A stretch of DNA of 64,000 nucleotides from an uncultured Porphyromonadaceae bacterium (GTDB lineage: Bacteria; Bacteroidota; Bacteroidia; Bacteroidales; Muribaculaceae): contig CABUIC010000003.1 in assembly GCA_902491515.1 (NCBI GenBank), positions 62,001-126,000 on the forward strand. The letters are read 5' to 3'. The notes below the pieces were generated by a model. The model was not told the origin of the DNA. It did no database searches and worked only from the letters and a program-made list of their open reading frames with translations. Made by a program: the position numbers and the translations under genes. Shown here one piece after another: positions 60,301 to 64,000 of this stretch. Position 1 is the stretch's first letter; every line of letters starts with the position of its first letter.

Positions 60301-60690
60301 TATATGGTCTATATCTCGTCAGTTAGTAGTGAGGAGTTAGCAGTGAGGAGTGGCCTTAACTCCACGCCACTCACTTCTCACTCCTCACTATACATAAGTC
60401 ACCTCGACCCTAAAGACCTTCTCGACCGGATGCGCCATCTTTGCCGTGGCAAGTCGGAGCCGCTACTTGAACTTTGCCGAAAGTTCAACGCCGAGACTCG
60501 CGACGGTCAGCGTATGGGTACTTACTCCCGTCTGCTTGGCGATGCAATCTCGTCACTAATCAAGGTCAAGGAATCCACTGACCTATTTTCGTTCCTCGAC
60601 GGCGATAGCGGCTCGCTTTTCGGCAACGATGTTCGAGGCCTCGATGATTTTGAACTGATTTGTTTTCTGATAGTGAGGAAGGAGGAGTGA
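57310..60690 (+). CDS. PLD-like/SNF2-type helicase of a type III R-M locus
   Basis: 1126 residues. The N-terminal about 180 residues look like the phospholipase D-like module often fused to such helicases (SKVAIAASCFSIYAFQEL). SF2/SNF2 core: LADSVGLGKTFTAL (motif I), LVVIDESHNFRN (II, DESH), LMLSATPVNN (III), VFTAFSDTAQYL (IV), ATDCISEGQNLQDCD (V) and RIIQRFGRIDRIGSRN (VI). It probably tracks along DNA for the R-M or defence function. Two stretches (about 58592-58620 and 60323-60392) resemble inserted repeat arms, the second adding some 28 residues in frame. The last five residues (VRKEE) come from another repeat. Confidence 0.87.
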   Translation: MEVIDNVNKTLKDDMLITLRSGSKVAIAASCFSIYAFQELKEQLSDISELRFIFTSPSFVTEKVDKQKREFYIPRLNRERDLYGSEFEIKLRNELSLKAVAKECAEWIRQKACFKSNRTNAGMPSFATVDDTTYMPLGGFTTVELGCERGNSLAIAINKMEAPFSQQYLQIFNQIWNDGEQLQVVTEQVLDNITNAYKENSPEFIYFVTLYNIFNEFLEDISEDVLPNEATGFKSSVIWNKLYNFQRDAALAIINKLEKFNGCILADSVGLGKTFTALSVIKYYENRNKSVLVLCPKKLHDNWVTYRSNYVNNPLVADRLRYDILYHTDLSRLTGQSNGLDLEHINWGNYDLVVIDESHNFRNGGKVTTDENDENPRENRYLQLMNKVIRAGVKTKVLMLSATPVNNRFNDLRNQLALAYEGDSTKLDSLLSTNSSLEEIFRQAQTAFNRWSKLPAEERTTKALLEMLSFDFFEVLDSVTIARSRKHIEQYYDTTDIGKFPERLKPISRAPKLTDLPTAVSFNDIFISVSELNLAIYTPSDFILPSKLEKYMEVREDGRFGNLSRSGRERGIRQLMSINLLKRLESSVNSFRLTLEQIRKYIEATIKAIDDLAAKQEPSMVCDYDFSYGLDFDDREDTVFIGNKKTKIALEDMDYVQWRGYLAKDLDNLNTLLFMLADITPEHDSKLQMLIEDIRNKFAHPINGENKKIIVFTAFSDTAQYLYDNIAPTVRALGSHIGLISGDNVGTSLRDVSRNGFDFNKILTLFSPISKEKASLYPKLNEEIDVLIATDCISEGQNLQDCDFLINYDIHWNPVRIIQRFGRIDRIGSRNAVIQLVNYWPDMDLDDYINLKGRVEARMKVSVLTATGDDNPLSAEEQGDLKYRRDQLERLKEEVVDIEEMSTGVSIMDLGLNEFRLDLLDYMKHDASRMQNGARSDSAEAQLMQGKANLGHDIEHTPMGLHALVASDKDAPPGVVFVLKNRNNEINIDRKNRLHPFYMVYISSVSSEELAVRSGLNSTPLTSHSSLYISHLDPKDLLDRMRHLCRGKSEPLLELCRKFNAETRDGQRMGTYSRLLGDAISSLIKVKESTDLFSFLDGDSGSLFGNDVRGLDDFELICFLIVRKEE
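58592..58620. repeat. Solo arm of the AGTGAGGAGTTAG repeat
   Basis: CTAACTCCTCACT here is the exact reverse complement of the AGTGAGGAGTTAG within the 60323-60392 element, with flanking ACTCACTACTC also matching. It lies inside the helicase gene, encoding LLSTNSSLEE. Confidence 0.4.
60323..60392. repeat. MITE-like inverted repeat inserted in frame
   Basis: A left arm of about 32 bp (TTAGTAGTGAGGAGTTAGCA onward) and a right arm reading as its near reverse complement are separated by about 11 bp. Together they form an imperfect hairpin inside the helicase coding sequence without breaking the frame (residues SSEELAVRSGLNSTPLTSHS). Same motif family as the sequences flanking the four-helix-bundle gene. 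Confidence 0.6.
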
Positions 60691-60705
60691 GTAGTGAGTA
60701 GTGTT
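60674..60705. repeat. Left flank repeat of the four-helix-bundle insertion
   Basis: GTGAGGAAGGAGGAGTGAGTAGTGAGTAGTG-type sequence forms the helicase stop codon (60688-60690) and the GTG start of the next gene. Its inverted counterpart is at 61051-61076. Confidence 0.55.
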
Positions 60706-61053
60706 ACTTTAGAAAAAGCGAAAGCATTTGCTGTCAGGATTATAAATCTTTACAAATATCTTTGTGAGGAAAAAAAAGAATTTGTGCTGTCAAAACAGAT
60801 TTTAAGGTCTGGGACATCAATAGGTGCAAATCTTACCGAGGCACAATACGCTATAAGCAAAAAGGACTTTTTATCGAAAACATACATCGCATATAAAGAG
60901 TGTGGTGAAACTTTCTACTGGCTCGACCTGCTTGCAAAAACGAATTTCTTATCGGAATCAGAATATAATTCAATTAACTCCGATTGTGAGGAATTGATGA
61001 AACTACTGACAAAGATTACTAAAACAACCTCAAAACATATTTGCGATGAATAA
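60694..61053 (+). CDS. Four-helix-bundle protein (23S rRNA IVP / bAvd-like)
   Basis: 119 residues from a GTG at 60694. KAKAFAVRIINLYKYLCEEK, EFVLSKQILRSGTSIGANLT, EAQYAISKKDFLSKTYIAYK and ECGETFYWLDLLAKTNFLSE define the four helices of the TIGR02436 family, named for proteins encoded in 23S rRNA intervening sequences and related to Avd of diversity-generating retroelements. No retroelement is present. The gene is A/T-rich, wedged between the helicase and DUF4391 genes of an R-M operon, and flanked by inverted AGGAGTGAG repeats, as if it arrived as a unit. Role unknown. Confidence 0.88.
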   Translation: MSSVTLEKAKAFAVRIINLYKYLCEEKKEFVLSKQILRSGTSIGANLTEAQYAISKKDFLSKTYIAYKECGETFYWLDLLAKTNFLSESEYNSINSDCEELMKLLTKITKTTSKHICDE

Positions 61054-61678
61054 CTCCTCTCTTCTCACTCCTAACTTAGGTTTACCCGAGTCAACTCGGG
61101 TAAAACGCTCACTGCCTAAGGCACAGCTTTATAAGCGGTTCGACTGGAAACCATCGCAACGTGAAAGTTTCGATGGGGATGTGTCACATCTTGACTTCGT
61201 AAACTGGATTGCTCCGCGCACCCTCCCGGCTATCGCTGAGGGTGCCGAGGTTAAAGAGATTTTCGTTATCGAAGTTTCGCTCAAATCTCGCGACTTCGAT
61301 ACCAAGAGTATCGTCCTACTCGCTAAAAGTATTCCGCAGCGCGTAATATATCTTCTTCGCTTCGAGGACGAGGCTATGCTTGCAGTGTATCACTCCAAGC
61401 TATTCACAGCTCCGTGGCAATCGTTAGACTCTGCCACCATCACGCTGTCCGGCCTCAATCTTGATGCCGTTTGGCAATCTCTCGTTTCTTCAATCGGTCA
61501 GTTCTCGGTTGAGCAAGAAAACTCGCTCACCGAGCAAATTAAAGTCGATGAAGAACGAGATAAATTACTCCGTCAGATTGCTTCATTGGAACGTCAAATG
61601 AACGCCACGAAGCAGCCCCGTCGGAAAAGAGAACTTTTCCTTGAACTCCAAAAATTGAAACAAAATATAACACTATAA
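61046..61678 (+). CDS. DUF4391 domain protein
   Basis: 210 residues. The family core begins LGLPESTRVKRSLPKAQLYK, then IKEIFVIEVSLKSRDFD-like strands and QRVIYLLRFEDEAMLAVYHS, ending in a coiled coil (IASLERQMNATKQPRRKREL). DUF4391 proteins regularly accompany helicase/type III Mod/Res genes; the biochemical role is not known. Its first dozen residues (MNNSSLLTPN) are encoded by the right flank repeat of the four-helix-bundle insertion, so the original start was probably further in. It abuts mod with no gap. Confidence 0.82.
   Translation: MNNSSLLTPNLGLPESTRVKRSLPKAQLYKRFDWKPSQRESFDGDVSHLDFVNWIAPRTLPAIAEGAEVKEIFVIEVSLKSRDFDTKSIVLLAKSIPQRVIYLLRFEDEAMLAVYHSKLFTAPWQSLDSATITLSGLNLDAVWQSLVSSIGQFSVEQENSLTEQIKVDEERDKLLRQIASLERQMNATKQPRRKRELFLELQKLKQNITL
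61051..61076. repeat. Right flank repeat of the four-helix-bundle insertion
   Basis: CTCCTCTCTTCTCACTCCTAACTT-type sequence, the inverted counterpart of the left flank (AGGAGTGAG core). It contributes the stop of the four-helix-bundle gene and the first codons of DUF4391. Confidence 0.5.
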
Positions 61679-63670
61679 ATGGATAAACTACGAATGAAAA
61701 CCCATGACGCATCAGAGAGCAATGTGGCTAAGATAGCCGCCTTGTTCCCTCAATGTGTCACTGAGCGGATAGGTAAGGACGGCACCACCGAACTTGCTAT
61801 CAACTTCGACAAACTCCGCGACGAGTTGTCGAAGGACTTGCTCGACGGGGCAGAGGAACGTTATCAGTTTACTTGGCCTGATAAGCGTGCCGCGTCTCGC
61901 CTTGCAAATGAGGCTACCGATAAAACTCTCCGTCCCGACCTCGATGCTTCCGTAGATTTTTGGAATACCAAAAATCTATACATTGAGGGCGATAATCTTG
62001 ATGTGCTCAAAGTTCTCCGAGAGAACTATCTTGGAGCAATCAAGATGATTTACATAGACCCTCCGTATAACACCGGTAATGACTTCGTCTATAATGACGA
62101 TTTCGCCCAAACTCGTGTAGACTTCGAGGCAACCAGTGGAGCCTTCGATGAAGACGGGAACCAACTTATTGACCCAATGCAGCGTAATACTGAAAGCAAT
62201 GGCCGATTTCATACCGATTGGCTCAATATGATATACCCTCGTCTCAAAGTCGCCCGCGACCTGCTTTCAGAAGATGGTGTTATCTTTATCTCTATGGATG
62301 ACAACGAAGCCAAAAATCTTAAAGCAGTGTGCGATGAAATATTCGGTTCTCAAAATTTTCTTGCACAAGTCGTTTGGGAGAGGGCATTTTCTCCAATTAA
62401 TCTGATGAAGCACTTTTCGCCCTCTCATGATTATATATTTGTTTATTCAAGAAATGCTGAAATGGCTGAATGCCGGGGTATTCAGCGCTCTGAAGAAGCA
62501 GATAATCGTTATTCTAATCCCGATAATGATCCTCGAGGACCATGGATGTCGAGCGATATATCTGTTGGACCAGCGATTGAGGCAAACATTTATCCGATAA
62601 CGACGCCCTCCGGGCGTATAGTCGAGCCTCCAGCTGCTCGCAGCTGGAGGCTCTCGCGGAACGCGTTCCGCGAGAGACTCGCCGATAATCGTATTTGGTT
62701 CGGGCCCGATGGAAACGGTGTGCCTCGTATTAAACGTTTTCGCTCGGAATTAAGGAAAGAAGGCATTACCCCGATGACAATATGGAAATATACCGAAGTC
62801 GGACACTCCCAAGATGCCACAAAATCATTGGCTAAGTTATTTGACGGTAAGAAATACTTCGATTATCCCAAGCCGGTAGAACTCCTTAAGCGTTGTCTTG
62901 CTCTTTATACCTCTCCGGATGAATGCACTGTGCTTGATTTCTTCAGCGGCAGCGGCACTTTTGCTCAAGCCGTAATGGAACTAAATGCAGAAGACGGCGG
63001 AAAACGCAAGTATATACTGGTCCAAGCACCAGAAAAAATGGAGAATCCGGCAAATGTTACTCTAACGTTTGAAACAATTCCTCAGTTTGCAGAGGAGCGC
63101 ATCCGTCGTGCCGGTAAGAAAATTTTAGATGAGATAAGAAGCAGAAGGGAAGCTGAGAACAGTGGGAATGGAGTAGTGGAAAGTAGTGGTTGTGGATTGT
63201 TTGATGATATAACTGATTATGTAACAGGTAATTACCCCCCCCCGTTGCAAGTGGCGCTGCCTGATGTTGGCTTCCGTGTCCTCAAACTCGACTCGTCGAA
63301 TATGGAGGACGTATTCTATACTCCGGAGGATTTCGACGCTCAGAACATCTTCACTACCGTTGATAATGTCAAGTCTGACCGCACTCCGCTCGACTTGCTT
63401 TTCCAAGTTCTGCCCGAACTCAATATCGAGTTGTCGGCCAAGATTGAGGAGAAGGAGGTCAACGGCAAAAAGGTGTTCTTCGTAGATGGCAATTATCTTA
63501 TTGCCACCTTCGACACCGAGGTCAACGAGTCAACCGTGACGGAGATTGCCAAGATGAAGCCGCAATACTTCGTTATGCGCGATGCTTCCGCTGCCAATGA
63601 CAATGTCCTTGACAACTTCGAGCAAATCTTCCGTCACTATTCGCCTGAAACAGTCCGCAAAATCATCTAA
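61679..63670 (+). CDS. mod: Type III site-specific DNA-methyltransferase (Mod)
   Basis: 663 residues. Beta-class order: motif IV MIYIDPPYNTGNDFVY (about residue 123), then the target-recognition region, then motif I LDFFSGSGTFAQAVME (about 420). It methylates adenine in an asymmetric site and sets specificity for the Res subunit encoded next. Two oddities: three back-to-back perfect hairpins at codons about 308-333, and a C9 run at 63235-63243 (codons about 519-521) preceded by a GTAGTGG-rich, Ser/Gly-coding stretch. Slippage of the C run would remove the C-terminal 140 residues. DUF4391 directly upstream, Res 3 bp downstream. Confidence 0.93.
   Translation: MDKLRMKTHDASESNVAKIAALFPQCVTERIGKDGTTELAINFDKLRDELSKDLLDGAEERYQFTWPDKRAASRLANEATDKTLRPDLDASVDFWNTKNLYIEGDNLDVLKVLRENYLGAIKMIYIDPPYNTGNDFVYNDDFAQTRVDFEATSGAFDEDGNQLIDPMQRNTESNGRFHTDWLNMIYPRLKVARDLLSEDGVIFISMDDNEAKNLKAVCDEIFGSQNFLAQVVWERAFSPINLMKHFSPSHDYIFVYSRNAEMAECRGIQRSEEADNRYSNPDNDPRGPWMSSDISVGPAIEANIYPITTPSGRIVEPPAARSWRLSRNAFRERLADNRIWFGPDGNGVPRIKRFRSELRKEGITPMTIWKYTEVGHSQDATKSLAKLFDGKKYFDYPKPVELLKRCLALYTSPDECTVLDFFSGSGTFAQAVMELNAEDGGKRKYILVQAPEKMENPANVTLTFETIPQFAEERIRRAGKKILDEIRSRREAENSGNGVVESSGCGLFDDITDYVTGNYPPPLQVALPDVGFRVLKLDSSNMEDVFYTPEDFDAQNIFTTVDNVKSDRTPLDLLFQVLPELNIELSAKIEEKEVNGKKVFFVDGNYLIATFDTEVNESTVTEIAKMKPQYFVMRDASAANDNVLDNFEQIFRHYSPETVRKII
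62603..62676. repeat. Three consecutive perfect hairpins inside mod
   Basis: ACGCCC/GGGCGT (62603-62608, 62612-62617). A 14-bp perfect pair with a 2-nt loop spans 62624-62637 and 62640-62653. A perfect 26-bp palindrome spans 62651-62676 (half CTCTCGCGGAACG). All are GC-rich in an A/T-leaning gene and stay in frame. Confidence 0.8.
63235..63243 (+). repeat. C9 homopolymer in mod (candidate phase-variation tract)
   Basis: Nine consecutive C within codons Tyr-Pro-Pro-Pro. One-base slippage changes frame for the remaining 140 codons. Confidence 0.7.
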
Positions 63671-63673
63671 GCC

Positions 63674-64000
63674 ATGAAGTTTAAGTTTAAGATTCAAGGC
63701 TACCAGACGGATGCAGTCGAGAACACTACCGCCATCTTCACCGGGCAACCAAATCGCGACGCTACTCACTATCGCCGCGACCTGGGCCGTCAGCAAAAGG
63801 GCACGTTCCGTTTTGACGGTGACGATGATGGCTACCGCAATGCGGACGTGGAACTTTCTGCCAAGCAGCTTCTCGACAATCTTCATGCGGTACAGACAAC
63901 CGCAGGGGTACCTCTTTCCAAATCTCTTTCGCGGATCGACGGCCTCGGTGCCGTCAACCTCGATGTCGAGATGGAAACCGGTACAGGTAAGACTTACGTC
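63674..64000 (+). CDS. res: Type III restriction endonuclease Res, 5' part only
   Basis: The ATG at 63674 opens a frame that runs off the window after 109 codons. MKFKFKIQGYQTDAVENTTA is the usual Res opening (Q-motif side). AVNLDVEMETGTGKTYV carries the DEAD-type motif I GTGKT. Res is the ATP-dependent translocase/nuclease that pairs with Mod. It starts 3 bp after the mod stop, so the two are translationally coupled. Confidence 0.92.
   Translation, partial: MKFKFKIQGYQTDAVENTTAIFTGQPNRDATHYRRDLGRQQKGTFRFDGDDDGYRNADVELSAKQLLDNLHAVQTTAGVPLSKSLSRIDGLGAVNLDVEMETGTGKTYV

Noticed and set aside
60694..61053. Diversity-generating retroelement accessory (Avd)
   Set aside because: Family resemblance exists, but no reverse transcriptase, template repeat or variable target lies in the window.

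Overview
The window looks like the chromosome of a gut Bacteroidales, most likely a Muribaculaceae member (family level is inference). Housekeeping genes are recognisable from conserved motifs (mutS2, ftsY, rimO, ligA, ruvC, lptB, dnaG, PPi-dependent phosphofructokinase, engB). Many genes are preceded by the Bacteroidetes promoter signature TTTG-N19/20-TAnnTTTG. The families present (DUF4293, DUF4286, M13 and S9 exopeptidases, BadF-type kinase) are typical of this phylum. The core is GC-rich with long antisense shadow ORFs; the two ends are visibly richer in A/T and carry accessory genes.

Layout. 1-5.9 kb is an accessory, prophage- or ICE-like segment. A leftward cluster (SMC-like ATPase cut by the window edge, a tRNA-like element and six small genes) diverges from a rightward XRE repressor gene across a control region with three copies of a 9-bp operator-like site. 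Next come a class III Fic enzyme and a bacterial-type PARG macrodomain hydrolase. 6.1-14.8 kb is backbone: a leftward mutS2-chrA-chrA-DUF4293 cluster and a rightward ftsY-rimO-isochorismate synthase cluster plus an MFS exporter. 14.8-27.6 kb is a leftward six-gene, translationally coupled operon. It encodes a SIR2-like/TIR protein, a membrane-anchored STAND NTPase with a large extracytoplasmic region, and two tandem pairs of secreted proteins that share modules with that extracytoplasmic region. This is the best candidate for an undescribed system: an NADase-type effector apparently wired to envelope sensing. 27.6-39.2 kb is a leftward run: a giant Schlafen-type AlbA_2 protein, glycosyltransferase, DUF4286, ruvC, ligA, BadF-type kinase, S9 peptidase and ogt. 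39.3-45.7 kb has udk-lptB rightward, then AlkD-like, dnaG and pfp leftward.

45.8-47.9 kb is decaying: an MntA-HepT toxin-antitoxin pair with a frameshift in mntA and a nonsense codon plus a lost catalytic His in hepT, then a frameshifted alpha/beta hydrolase. None of the first pair appears as an intact ORF. 48-57.1 kb holds a P-loop protein, a carboxypeptidase-regulatory-domain protein, engB, a GH3 enzyme, an ABC-F protein and an M13 metallopeptidase. 57.3-64 kb is a type III restriction-modification locus (PLD/SNF2 helicase, DUF4391, Mod, start of Res). A four-helix-bundle gene flanked by inverted AGGAGTGAG-type repeats has been inserted into it. The mod gene carries a C9 tract and three consecutive perfect hairpins, suggesting phase variation or recombination.

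Limits: all calls are by eye from sequence and family knowledge. No homology search, structure prediction or RNA folding was run. Three single-base frameshift suspects lie within 46.3-48.7 kb, so local sequencing error cannot be excluded.
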